DNA from: Galbula dea
Taxonomy: Eukaryota > Chordata > Aves > Piciformes > Galbulidae
Direction of reading: 5' to 3'
Assembly (NCBI GenBank): GCA_013399015.1
Contig: VWZX01007392.1
Span: forward strand, 903,081 to 967,080
Length of the DNA: 64,000 nucleotides
The notes under the pieces are model-generated. The model did no database searches. It saw nothing but the letters and a program-made list of their open reading frames with translations, and was not told the origin of the DNA. Shown piece after piece: positions 25,453 through 36,754 of this stretch. The position numbers and the translations under genes were made by a program. The first letter of the stretch is position 1. Every line of letters starts with the position of its first letter.

Positions 25453-28195
25453 TTTATGATTTGAGGCAGCAGTTTCTAACTTAAAAACAAGAAAGCTTTG
25501 GGGATGTACACCCAACTCAGGTGCCTCAGTTACACTATTTGGTTGGTCTCCATAGCCCCTTAAGAGAGTCTGTGGAGAGGAGCAAGCATCTTCTCTCCCA
25601 CAGGATCTCATGAAAAGCAACATTCAATAATTTCAGTCTCAAAGGTGGTTTCTTGTTGCTGTCTTGCCTTTTGTCCTAGATATTTTGCAGTAAATGAGGC
25701 CAAACTTGCAGGAATAAAGAGTGATGGTAGAGAGGCTGTTAGACCTGATTTGCATAGGTTCTGATCTCCTGCAGTTTGGTCTGCTTTCTTTAGCTGACAG
25801 TGTGCTGTGCTCATACAGCTCACCTGGGACTCACTCTGCAGGAGTCTGGTGGAGGTAATGAAGCACTTAAGGGCCTGGCAGGGTTGAAGGTCCCCATAGA
25901 ATGATTAAGGTGTTGGCAGCTGTGTTACTTTGAAAGAGAAATATGTGCCTTACACAGCAAAGGCATGCTGAAATGCCTTGCAGACAGTCGTGTGTGGGAA
26001 AATGCTTTGCCTTAGACCTGTGAGGTAGTGGTAGTGACTATTGGAGGGCATTTGATTAACTGAGCTGTATGTGCACTTACCAGCTGCATGGTCCAGTTGC
26101 CCAGGCATAGTTCAAAAGCTTCAAGTGTTCAAAACACAAGTGGTTGTTAGCAGTGGCCAAAATGCAGCAGTGTATCACTGTCTTTAGATACATTAAAAGT
26201 TTTGGTTCTTCCTTCCCTCCAAAACTTTCCTCTGCTCATGATTCATTTCCTCTCTTGACCATTGCCCTCCTTGGCCTCCCCTGAGAAGGTGCAGTGAAGA
26301 TAGATGAGCACTGTGATGTTTTCCTGGAGACTGTCAGGTTTGAGCTGTTTCACATCTAGGGATCTGATGTAGCCAGTCAAATATGTGAACACTTTTGCCA
26401 CAACAAACATCATATTAATTTCTGGGAAGGGAAACAAGTGATTAATTTGGGTGGTCAAAACCAGAAGACACCAATGTGATGTTGGTGAAGCAACTGGAGT
26501 TAGCTTTTAATATGATGAGCTTGCTTAGAAAAATTGCAAGGCCAGTGTGTCTGTCTGTCTGGGTTAACTTCATTGTAGGCACTGTGGTTTGTGCCAGCTG
26601 AGGAATTATCTTCCAGAGCTTTGAGTTATCACTGTTCCTGAATGAATGGACACTGAGATAAAATGGAAGAGCAACAGTTTCCTAGGTTGGTGCTCAATGG
26701 TTTTGTGAGTTTCAAAGAACTGAAAATCAAATGTCAAGCACTTGTCTCCAGTCGCAAATTTCTATTTAAAACAGAACTAATGCCCTATGATTACTAAAGC
26801 AGAGCTTTATCTTGATGTGCTCCAGAGTGTAGTGGCATGCTTGTCTTTGGTCTTAAGACTCCATTTCACCCATTTTGCCCTGCTTCCAGAAGACCACTCT
26901 TTGAACAGCTGTTTTCTGAATGAGCTCTGTGTTGTGTTTATTGCAAAGAGCATACAAGTGGCTATCAAATACACATTCGTTCAATTTTTGATTTTTGATG
27001 CAGCAAGACTCTCACAAACTTGTAGGCCAAGTTATCAGGAAGAGAAGCTTTAAGAATTGGAGGAAATTTGTCTGGCTCAGATCTACCTCCTGGCTCATCT
27101 CTTAAGGTTCAAGCTTAAAGTTTGCTGCATTAGACTAAGCATTTTGGGCTGGCCACTAGGTCTACCTCCTCTGTTGCCATTACCATGGGATTTGTTGTGG
27201 GGCTTCAGTAGCTGAGGTCTTGGATTAATGTTTTACCCAATGTGATTATTTGGAATAGCTGAGGATCGTCTTATACCACAGAAGGCAAGAATCAGCATAC
27301 TCTCTGATGAGATCGTAATGTGGTCACTGGAGTTGTATTAGATTAGATAGATCTATCTGTCTCCAGGGAGCCAGAACTCTCTCTTTGTTTCAATACACAT
27401 GCCAGTCAAGTTCAGTTTATTGGGATTTTAAAGCCTCGTTTGTCATCCAGCACCAGGATGTGACATGATTGTAAAAGGAATATCTCCTTCATCAGCTTTT
27501 ATGTGTGTGTTTTGCAGCAGCAGTCAAATTCAAATAGCCTGCATCTAATCCCAGAACTACTAATGCCATTATATTGGGAAAGAAAAAGAAGTTTTATGTT
27601 TAGTCCACCCTGCTACCTTTTCCACTCTTGAAGCTAATACAAGAGAAATGTGCTAAGAAGAGAGCTTAAGAAAGGATAAGTTCTTGGTTGATACCAAAAT
27701 TGTCCCAGTGACAGAGTTGTGGTGTAAGAACGAATGTGATATTGGGATATTTGATAAACAGTATTCATGGTGACATTAAGCTGTGTCAAGCATCTTTGTA
27801 GCAGAGGGTTCATTCTTTGTCATCATATCTTTACAGATCTCCTCTATGGACTTGTTGTCTTCCTGTTATGTCTTGTAGAAGTTGTAGTGAGATTAGTGTG
27901 TAAAACAAAAATCACATCCCAAACTGGTGTGGATCTGCTGCCAAAAACATGAAGTGTGGGTGCAGGCATGCTAGTAAAAAAGAAAGTTGTTTTCCAGGTA
28001 TTGGTCATTTACTTAAAAGAGTGGGCACATGCCTTGTTCAGTTGTGAACCACTGCAACTAGAGAAAAAGGAACAATACAACATTGGATTGCCAGTAGGTG
28101 ATATTGCTGGCATATCTGAAGTGTGATACAGCAGTATTCCTGCAAACCCTTTTGAGTGCAGATAAAGTCACAGCTGAAAGTCTGGGGTTTAGAGT

Positions 28196-28255
28196 AGTTG
28201 ATTTTGGAAGGGAACTCTGGAGGTCATCTGGGCCAACACCTTGCTCAAAGTAGGG
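28196..28255 (-). mobile_element. CR1 LINE, short old 3' fragment
   Basis: The + strand reads TTTGGAAGGGAACTCTGGAGG, then TCATCTGGGCCAACACCTTGCTCAAAG in two pieces (TCATCTGGGCCAACACC, TTGCTCAAAG). This is the antisense CR1 3' end 'ttggaagggacctctggaggtcatctggtccaaccccctgctcaaagcagg'. Only about 60 bases remain recognisable. Confidence 0.75.
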
Positions 28256-29579
28256 TGAACTTTGAATTTAAATCATATCTTCTGGAGGATACCATGGAAA
28301 TTTGTTTGAGACTGTTGAAGCCAGAGTAAGAAGATACTAGATTATATGCTTTGAGGAATAATTCAGCACAAGCAGTGCTCTAACTAGGTTTCTTTCTCCT
28401 TTAATTCTGTGATTACATTAATGATGTCCCACAGCAGGAAATTGGTGAATGCTTTCAACCCTGTTCAATTTAAGAAGTGACATTTATTTGTTCGTTTGTT
28501 TATCTATAGGGGATTGAGCTGAAAAAACTCTGGGTCTGAGGGGAGAGGGAGAGTTAAACTTCCTCCACCTCACAGCTGCTGTGAAAGACTAGAGCAAAGC
28601 TTCAGGAAAAGTCTGTAAACAGGATAAAATGGGTGCAATCAAAGAAACCTCATCTCAGGGAGAGACGAGCCACAAGGAGTTGGAGTTCATGTGTGTCAGG
28701 TTTGCATATGGTTAAGAATGCAGTCAATGGAGGATGACAGCATGTTGCATTCTTCTTCACATCTTGGAGTCACTTGATGGCTCAGTTGACTCCTGTTAGC
28801 TTGTCACTGCTCAGCAGTGATGAGGGTCACCTCAGTCCCACACACAGTGCTCAGAGTTATTCCTGCGGCTTTGCCGTTCTCCTGATTGCTGATGTTTGCA
28901 GAGCATGAAGGGCCAAAGTCAATTTGCTGCTGGGAGGGATCTTCTTTGGACTTAATATTGCAGGACTTAAATTCAGTGAGATGTTGTGCAGATTGGCAAT
29001 GATTAAGGGAGTTCAAAATAAATCCCAATTCCCCAAATCACATAATTTCCCATATGATGTAAAACTGATGAGGATAAGCAGTACCATATGGGAAAGACAT
29101 CCCAGGAGAGCTTAGGCTGAGTTTGTAAGTACCTATGACACTTCCTATGTTTGGTTAAAGACCTCTAATGAGACCAGAATTTTCACATTATATTTTCTTT
29201 TGGAAGCCACAAGAAGCAGGAAAACTTCATGGCTAGAGATCATCAACCATAAATGGAGAAATAAATTCATTTAACATTCAAGCTGAACAGTGCCAAGAGA
29301 AACAAGCAGCTTTGAGAGTTTCTAAAGAGCGAATTTCTCTGGTCAGCCTCAATTACTGCTTTTGGCTAATTAGTGGAGTGGAGTTGATGAGGATAAAGGA
29401 AAGAACTGTATTTTAGCAAGGTATTTGGGTTTGTGCTTTTGGGAATTCCAGGTAAAAAATATGAAGACAAATAAGCTTAGAGTAGAAACATCCAGTCTTC
29501 TAGGTTGCCCTGAAAGGGGCAATGTGTGGCATGATTTTGCATCATAAAGGATGTCCCCCTGTTTCAGTGCTAGAGCTGA
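28256..29579 (+). other. LPP: Unique intron between two CR1 copies; no gene seen
   Basis: No supported gene or RNA. Contains a perfect CArG 10-mer at 29247-29256. The remainder has no recognisable repeat. Confidence 0.65.
29247..29256. promoter_or_regulatory. Perfect CArG box (candidate SRF site)
   Basis: CCATAAATGG fits CC(A/T)6GG and lies about 6.8 kb before the LPP start-codon exon, just upstream of a CR1 insertion. It is within chance expectation for the window, so low confidence. Confidence 0.2.
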
Positions 29580-30252
29580 TCACAGAATCACAGAATGTTT
29601 GGAGCTGGAAGGGACCTCGAGAGATCATCTAGTCCAACCCCCCTGCCATAGCAGGATTCCCTAGACCAGGTCACACAGAAACATGTCCAGACAGGTTTTG
29701 AATATCTCCATAGAAGGAGACTCCACAGCCTCTCTGGGCAGTCTGGGCCAGAGCTCTGGCATCTCAACTGGGAAAAAATTTCTACGTGTATTCACATGGA
29801 ATCTCCTAGGCTTCAGCTTACAGCCATTGCCTCTTGTCCTGTCACTGGGCGTCACTGAGAAGAGCCTGACCCCATCCTCCCGACAGCCACCCTTCACATA
29901 TTTAAAAGCATAGATGAGGTCACCCCTTAGCCTCCTCTTCTCCAAGCTAAAGAGACCCAGCTCCCTCAGCCTTTCCTCATAAGGAAGATGTTCCAGCCCC
30001 TTCATCATCTTTGTGGCTCTGCACTGGACTCTTTCAAGCAGTTCACTGTCCTTCGTAAACTGAGGGGCCCAGAACTGGACACAATATTCCAGATGCAGCC
30101 TCACCAGGCTAGAGTAAAGAGGAAGAAGAACCTCTCTTGACCTACTATCCACACCCCTTCTAATACACCTCAGAATCCCATTGGCCCTCCTGGCCACCAG
30201 AGCACACTGCTGGCTCATGGTCATCCTTCCATCCACCAGGATCCCCCAGGAT
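29580..30252 (-). mobile_element. CR1 LINE, relatively young copy with open ORF2 C-terminus
   Basis: The 3' end is marked on the + strand by TCACAGAATCACAGAATG and 'gggacctcgagagatcatctagtccaacc' (29581-29637). The frame on the minus strand, 30236 down to 29661, is open for 191 codons. It encodes the end of the CR1 ORF2 polyprotein after the reverse-transcriptase palm: MSQQCALVARRAN, the thumb-region words VLLPLYSSLVRLHLEYCVQFW and LLERVQCRATKMMKGLEHL, then LRELGLFSLEKRRLRGDLI and a Trp/Leu/Pro-rich tail. The 5' limit is the word ATCCCCCAGG near 30252, after which similarity stops. All catalytic domains are missing, so it cannot move by itself. The absence of internal stops suggests recent insertion. 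Confidence 0.95.
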
Positions 30253-30985
30253 CTTCAAAGCTCAGTTGGAAGATGTGGTGAAAAGTTTTCTCTTCAAGTC
30301 CTTTTACATCGACAGAAGAGATGGGAGAGTGCAGAGAATGCAATCTGCCTTTTATGTATGGCTTTTATAAGCCCTTAGAAAAAAACTTTGATTATTTAGG
30401 GAAGGGGATGTCTTGGTCATGTTCCTGAATAGTGTCTGAGAAGCTGCAATAGGGCCTCCAATTGCATCTACTGTCAGCAGACAAGGTCCTGATTCCCTGT
30501 ATCTGGTCAGTCCCTTGGCTTTAGGAGTGATGCTTGACTGTGCATGGGTGATAGTAAGACAACGTTATGGACCTACATCAGGCCAGTGGATTTAGGAAGG
30601 AGTGGGATGGAAGACAGAGCAGACAGTCTGAAAGCACTGTTGCCCACTCTTTGTTAAACACTGTTGCTACCCACCATGAAGCACTGGCTTAATTAACTTG
30701 GGGAAGAATTCTTCTGTCTTCGAAAAGTCTGTCAACATCCAGGAGTATTTGGTTCATGTTATAAATATGAAAATGAAATGAAGGTTATTTGGGTACAGTG
30801 TAATCACAGAAGAGCCAGCTTGTCTCCAAGATCTCCAGAGCAGACAAATTGATGCTCTACCCTTCCATTGCTTATCTGGTATGAGGCTAAATTGACTCAG
30901 AACCTTCTTTGTTTTACCTTTGCTTCACAAAGGTGAATGACATCCTGTAATTAAAAGTAAAAACAAGCACTTATGCCCACACAAT

Positions 30986-31018
30986 AAAAAAAAAAAAAAA
31001 AAAGAAGAGAAAAAAAGG
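30986..31018. repeat. Poly-A / A-rich tract
   Basis: An A18 run (30986-31003) followed by GAAGAG and a further A7 run. No adjoining retrotransposon body was recognised upstream, so it is listed only as low complexity. Confidence 0.85.
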
Positions 31019-34000
31019 AACAAAAAACCTTAGTTTTCTTTTATTAGTGCCTGGTATTATCTTCTATTGATATTCCTGGTCTGACGTTTTTAGATAATGT
31101 GGTCTTATCTTGGGATTCGTGGATTCCAGTTGGGCTGCTGGAGTGTCTTCTTCCATGGTTAGAATTTTCTGAACTTACAGTGTTAAGATTGTCCTAATGG
31201 TAGAACCAGAGCACACAGTTTTCCTTTTTTATGCACTGTGATTTCACTCTTTGCTCTCAATGTTATTTATCATGGTTAGTCCAGTCTTACCCTCTGCCTC
31301 CAAAAGTAGATGATGACTAATGCTTCTGAGGAAGGAAGGATAACAGAACCTCAGGCAGCCACAGCACATTTCAGGGTGGTTTTTGTCTTTGATATTATTC
31401 ATCATTTTACCCCTTCCATTTTAAGTTACCATTCTTGAAAAAGGGATCTTATGCTAGCATCTACCCTTTCATAAAAGGTAGCTGAAAAAATTGAAGAGCA
31501 TTCAGAGTAAATATACATGAATCAATTGAGAAATCTGCTCTTTACAGGGAGTTTAATTGATACTTAATTTAAGTGTTTTGATTTGATTTAATGAGTGACC
31601 TGGCTGTGTTCTGAGAGGATCTGCATAAGGAAGAGAGGCATGTGTGTAGTGTAGATGACAGGAGCATAACAAAATCCAGTGGTTGCAAGTGGATCTAGTA
31701 AATTTAAAGCCAGACATAAAGGAGAAGCTGTAATTATGATGCTTAATTGCTTGCCCAAACATTTTACCTAGTGCTGTGGTGGATTCTCCAATGCTTGTGT
31801 TCTTTCAGCTGAGGCTAAGTGTACTTTGTAATACTCTTTAGCTCTACAAAAGCTTTGTGGAGTAATAGTTGAGTAGAGTTCAGTGCCTTGCACAGTGCAG
31901 GAGGACTAGATGAGACGGTCAACAAGAAATCTGTCAAAGCAGTTATCTGAGGAAGATTTAGGAGATTTTTGTCTGAGATGGAACAGTGAGATTGGGAAAG
32001 GGATATTGCCATAGTCATTGGTAAGTAAGGAGTCACAAGAAGAGCTTGTAGCAGCCAGATGGTGAATGGAGCTGTTGAGTTGCTGTTGAACCAGGAGGAT
32101 GGTGGGGTGAGAATGGCAAGCAGAAAGTGCAACCAAGTGCAGGAATCACAGTGATGCAGAGGCAGCGGCATATGTAAGAGTAAGTTTAAAGCAAGAGGGT
32201 TGGTTAAAAGCCCAAATTTCCCTATGCTGTTTTGTTACTTCTTCACATCACAAAATGTTCATCTGTTTCGCTCCAAATAAGATTGTGATTCAAAACCTGG
32301 CAATATTGCAAGGAGTGCTGAGGGAGGGCTGATGGCTTTGTCTGAGTTAGCCGGGATGCTCCACCATGGAGAAGTCTGCAGAGAGAGGTGGGAGGCTGTG
32401 CCCAGCTGCAAGCTACTGTCCTTTCTATTTTGCCTTGCTCTTGGCCTTTTACCAGATGGAAAAATGAGGGGGAAAAAAACCAGCAAACCCAGAAGTTTAG
32501 CTTAAGATGTTAAAAAGAGATTAATTAATTTTCTTTTTTTATGATCTTGCAAAGTAGTTAGGCTAAATTTAATTGAGGCTAGGGAGCTGGGACTGGAACA
32601 GATGAGGAAAAGGGAACTTGCTGAAAACATTGTCAAGGCAGATAGCAAAAATGAGTGACAGTAAATACATAAGAGAAAATAAGAGGGGGAGAAATGGGGA
32701 AGAGAAAAGGCTAATACCAAAACAATTAGAAAATACCACTACCACCAAAAGAAATGTGCTACGTAGTGAATGAGAGGGAGCTACATGCCATCTTACAGTA
32801 GCAATTGTGGTACAGTAGTGTGATCTTCACAGTCCCAAACTGTCCATAAGAGCAGTCTGCTTTTTAAGCTCGTTCATTGAGGTTCACATAATTTTCAGCT
32901 ATCCCCAGCACTGTGCAATCTGGCTACTGAAGCAGATATTCTTGGTTTGTGCAACACTCAACCCATCTGTGCCATTAACCTGTCAGGCCACAAGAGCTCA
33001 TTGGGACCAAGGTGTGTGGCCTGGGAGATTTGTTAAAGAACAGCTAGGGAGCTTCCAGAACAGGAATGATGATAATCTGATCAGTATTGGGATTTTTTGC
33101 TTTAAATCAGTATAGAGGTAATGTCCAGGGTCCAAGGACGCTTCATGCAGCAGGATGCTCTTTCAGGACCTGAAAACTCCAGGATGCTTTTAGCACCGGG
33201 TAAGGTATAGTCATCTTTGGATGTAATAACTGCACAGTGCAGAGTTTTCATGCCTGGCTCTTAAGGTTCAGTGCTCTCATTGCTTTCTGCTAAAGCCTAG
33301 AGAGTTGCCTGGCTTTTATTCATGTGTGTGACATTTTTGAGGGATGTGGGAGAAGGAGGCAGCAGTGTAGGTGAATCTTACTGCTAAAGTGGCAGTTGTT
33401 TTCTAGGTCTATCAGGGCCAGTGTCGGTAACTGGAAGTCCCAGGTGGTGGTAGTGCAGTTTGCGTGCCCTCTGTCCCACCCATCTTTCCTCTCCAGCCCT
33501 GGGGGAAGTCCTGCCTTTCACTTCTTGCTTTCTTAATGATGATCTGCAGTGTTAATGTAAGATTGGAAGGCAGGCATGTGTGGGAGGGAAAGTCCTTGCA
33601 GCTCAGCCTTGGATACTTGTCCATCTTCAGAGTGCTCCTGCCATGGTCCTGTCTGCCTTTTTTCTAGCCAGTCCTTCCATGCTGGCCCCAGTGGCTTCCT
33701 TTCACTGATACCTAGCACAACAGGCTCATCTTCCAGCAGGAGGGATTGTGAAACCACAGTGTGCATGCCAAGCAGTCACACTGCATATTGGGGAAGAGCC
33801 ACATGGGTTGGGGTTGGTGCTTGGCACTTGCCAGTTCCTCTCCCACACGAGAAGCAATGGAAATGGAAGATGACCACAAATGGTGTCTCCCCCAGTGTTG
33901 AGTCAGACACTGGGATTTTAAGTAGAAATGACTCCCCACGTAGTAAACCTGTTACGTGGACTAAACTTGCTGGGCTGGAATAAGCACACATCTATACACT

Positions 34001-36012
34001 TCAGTTTTAACTGTCATTGCTGTTAGCTGGAGGTACTGTCCCCACCTTGTTTTTTTCCCCAAAACTGACTTAGCACTGCTAACAGCAAATTGCTAGGACA
34101 AGCTTAGCCACGCAGGAACCTACAGGACTACTTTCTCTAGTTAATACCCAGGAGTCTTCAACTGCATCTTTGACGAAGGGCTCAACTGAATTTGTTCCAC
34201 CTTTGCTCCATGCTTTGCCAGCTAGGATGAGTTGGCAAAATAGCTCTGCTCTTAATTCCCAACAGCTTGGTCTTGACATTTCTAGTGCTGTGCGAGCCCA
34301 AATTAGGAGAAGGAGAAAATTAAATGGGATTTCTGCATTGTTTTCTCTCAGTAGACTTAAATATGCTATCAGATATGCCTTTTTCCTGCCTAAATGTATC
34401 ATGTATTCCTGGTGCCTGAATGAAGAGCTCAGCGTTGTTTCTCTGAGAAGCATGCGTGGAATTCTTAGCTGTGAGGCATCAAGAATATGCACAGACAGTC
34501 TAGGAGTGGACCTGTGGCTACCTTCCTGCATGGGATCAATGACCTTTATGTGGCTGCATTTAGCAGCTTTGGATGTACCTTCTCATGAGCCGTTCAGGTA
34601 GACATCTGCATGCATAACCGCAGAGCTGCATCAGAGTAGTTAGACATGATGTACTGTGGACTTTGGTTATGATTTCACCCCAAGGGAATCTACACCTGCC
34701 ACAGGCCATCTTTTAACTGTCCCCTTTCCTTTTCCCCCCCGGGCTCAGAAGACTGTTCACACCAGCTGACACAGCCCTTTGCTGCCACGCTTGGCAGAGC
34801 TACAACTCTCTTTTCCATCTCAGCTCTGCAGATTGCACTTGCTGCTGCAGTTAGACACCACCTCTTTACAAATCCAGCAGCCCCTCTGCTTTGTCCCAGG
34901 GTTCCCAGATGGAAGTGCTTTTTTGCAGTGGCAGTCTATTGTCTCTGATGGCCTGAGGCTATCTCTTGCACTGATCCTTTTCTGCAACCAAAACAAATCT
35001 TTCCTGGTCAGGTCACAGCTGCCTGCTCGTTTTGGTGGCCTTGAGAAATCCTGGCACCAAAGCAGAACATGGACAGAAGTGACAGGGTGCTCAAGAGCTC
35101 CAAAATCAGCGTTGACTTTGTTCTGTGTTGTACTTTCGTTTTTTTGTCACCTCTGAAATCCATCTGTGTAGAACTATCTGATGGGACTGCAGGACCATCA
35201 CTGCTGCCCAGCAAGTGTGGTTTGTGGGCAGTGAAAAGCATTTGTTCAATGCAGTGAACAGAGTTTTTATGAGCAACATTTTCAGCAGTGTCTGAGTCTA
35301 GTTCTCAAAAGTGATGTAGGCTTTTAAGTGGCCAAAGCCAAGATTTTCATAAATAAATAATGACTTGGGCTGCCTCTCTGTTTTCTGTTACACAAGTCAA
35401 GATCTCTAAAGGAGCCTGGTTGTCAGAGGTTGTGTGTTTCTGGCATTTCTTCAAAACTGACATGCTTTTAAAACATCTTGAGCTAGGCATTCAGAAATGG
35501 AGACATCAAGAATGATTAGCTGCTTTCGAAATCCTTTTCCTTAAAAGTTTGGATGGAAATCACTGGGACATGGGGTCCTAAATGACATGTGGAAAAGTGC
35601 TAGAGGTGTATTTTGGAAGTGTATCTGCCTATCTGTGACCACACCTGTCCACACAGTGCCTGCACTGTTGTAGTTTAATGTACTCATAAAAGCCTAACAG
35701 TGAAAGGCAAATGTATCAATACTGTGCTGAATGGATGGAGGGATTGATGGGCTTCTCCAGCCTGCCTCCACTTTGAAGAGGAAAATAGCAGCACTTTTTG
35801 CAGGCAGCAGTCATGAGCCAATCAGTAGTTCTGACATACTGGGGAAAGAAAGAGAAATTTTTATCTTAAGTCCTGTACATTAGGATCAGTATAGGTAAAA
35901 ACAAGTATGCACAAGCTAAACATGTTAAAGGGTTTTGTAGGTTTGATTTTATAAACTAGCAAAGTAGTAGGTTTGCAACTGTAATTTCCCAAGCCTAAAT
36001 TCCTAATGTATG

Positions 36013-36039
36013 TGTGACTCTTGTTGACTCTCCTCTCAG
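36013..36039 (+). promoter_or_regulatory. LPP: 3' splice site of the LPP start-codon exon
   Basis: A pyrimidine-rich tract (CTTGTTGACTCTCCTCTCAG) ends in AG at 36038-36039. A plausible branch point is TGTGAC with its A at 36017, 22 bases before the exon. TTGAC with A at 36027 also fits the loose consensus but is rather close to the AG. No other AG lies between 36018 and 36037. Confidence 0.85.
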
Positions 36040-36241
36040 ATCTGAACCATGTCCCACCCTTCCTGGCTGCCACCCAAGAGTTCCAGCGAGCCTGTTGGTC
36101 ACGTTACTGCAAGGATGGAGACCACTCACACCTTTGGGACTCCTAGCATTTCTGTGTCCACCCAGCAGACACCAAAGAAGTTTGCACCTGTCGTTGCCCC
36201 CAAGCCAAAGTACAACCCATACAAGCAACCAGGAGGTGATG
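36040..36241 (+). other. LPP: LPP exon carrying the translation start (5' UTR plus coding)
   Basis: The exon is bounded by CTCTCCTCTCAG (AG at 36038-36039) and by G|GTGAGT (GT at 36242-36243). It is 202 bases: 9 bases of 5' UTR (ATCTGAACC) and 193 coding bases, ending in phase 1. In mammals the corresponding exon is also an internal exon preceded by untranslated exons far upstream. This explains why no promoter or CpG island sits immediately 5' of the ATG. Confidence 0.93.
36049..36241 (+). CDS. LPP: LPP first coding exon (N-terminus of lipoma-preferred partner), partial
   Basis: This encodes the first 64 residues, plus the first base of codon 65, of LPP. LPP is a zyxin-family adaptor found at focal adhesions and cell-cell contacts that also shuttles to the nucleus. 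The start MSHPSWLPPKSS and the stretch KKFAPVVAPKPKYNPYKQPG (residues 43-62) are, from memory, nearly identical to vertebrate LPP. The proline/lysine-rich segment around residues 41-57 is the known alpha-actinin-binding site of this family. The three C-terminal LIM domains and the long proline-rich middle lie in later exons outside the window. The start is the first ATG of the exon, 9 bases after the 3' splice site. The frame hits a stop only 5 bases into the intron, as expected for a spliced phase-1 exon ending in G before GTGAGT. No frameshift or stop is seen, so the exon looks functional. Substitutions relative to the remembered human protein are mild (for example Asp for Glu at residue 64). 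Confidence 0.97.
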
Positions 36242-36247
36242 GTGAGT
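36242..36247 (+). promoter_or_regulatory. LPP: 5' splice site after the LPP start-codon exon
   Basis: GTGAGT matches the U1 consensus at all six intronic positions and follows G at 36241. It cuts codon 65 after its first base, agreeing with the glycine expected at this junction in LPP. An in-frame TAG at 36247-36249 would end translation if the intron were retained. Confidence 0.9.
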
Positions 36248-36750
36248 AGTTATTTATTTTTTCAGGAAGAAACCACAAATGTCTAATTCAGAGGAATTGA
36301 CTGCTAACACAGGCTGTTCTTAATTTGCTTTTTTGTGATGAGTTTGTGGGAGCCTTCCTGTTGCAGATGATTCAAAACAAAGAGAATGTGAAGGTAGCTC
36401 TTACCTTCACTCAGGTTAGCTACTCTCCTGAGAGGTGGCAGGGCTGGGAGAGGACACAGGGACAGATCTTTCTTGGTTTTAACTGGAAGCAGATGTCCTG
36501 TCTCCAAGAATGGTACTTTTCAAGAAGGCTTTCTTTTTTGGTCTCTACTGGCATGTCTTAATCCAACGAGCTGGGGCTTGAACAACCCTTTAAGTGTTGG
36601 TTCTTTCATCCCAGTGCAATGAGAATCCTTTATAAGTAGGACTGAGCTGTAGGAGTATGGGTATAATTGAGGTCATAGGGCATAAGTTTGGCATAATGGG
36701 TCTAAGGGTGCCTCCTCTTCGGCCTGCTGAGTTAATTCAGTTTTATTTTC
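36248..36750 (+). other. LPP: Start of LPP first coding intron; no other gene seen
   Basis: Unique intronic sequence between the donor and the exon-proximal CR1. It opens with a T-rich stretch (TTATTTATTTTTTCAGG), whose TTTTTTCAG could act as a weak cryptic acceptor close to the donor. No coding evidence. Confidence 0.6.
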
Positions 36751-36754
36751 ACAC

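Larger units (their letters stand above)
19510..28195 (+). other. LPP: LPP 5'-UTR intron, middle part; no gene seen
   Basis: About 8.7 kb with no coding evidence. Longest frames are 145 codons (22438-22875, minus) and 118 codons (23062-23418, +); neither has recognisable domains. It contains pyrimidine runs at 21022-21048, the 24117-24183 hairpin, an AT hairpin at 25429-25452 and a 14-base perfect palindrome at 27345-27358. Confidence 0.7.
30253..36039 (+). other. LPP: LPP 5'-UTR intron, proximal part up to the start-codon exon
   Basis: About 5.8 kb of mostly unique sequence ending at the 3' splice site. Frames of 150 (34079-34531, minus) and 143 codons (34170-34601, +) overlap each other on opposite strands and show no known motif, so are regarded as chance. 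An A18 run is at 30986-31003. Confidence 0.7.

Noticed and set aside
29683..29913. 76-codon + frame in the 29.6 kb CR1
   Set aside because: Antisense shadow of the CR1 ORF2 remnant.
34079..34601. Overlapping 150-codon (-) and 143-codon (+) frames upstream of the LPP exon
   Set aside because: They lie on opposite strands over the same DNA, a usual sign of a locally stop-poor stretch. Neither has a motif or splice signals linking it to LPP.
36014..36286. 90-codon + frame overlapping the LPP exon in another frame
   Set aside because: It reads across the splice acceptor and donor, and its protein has no relation to LPP. It is a shadow of the real exon.
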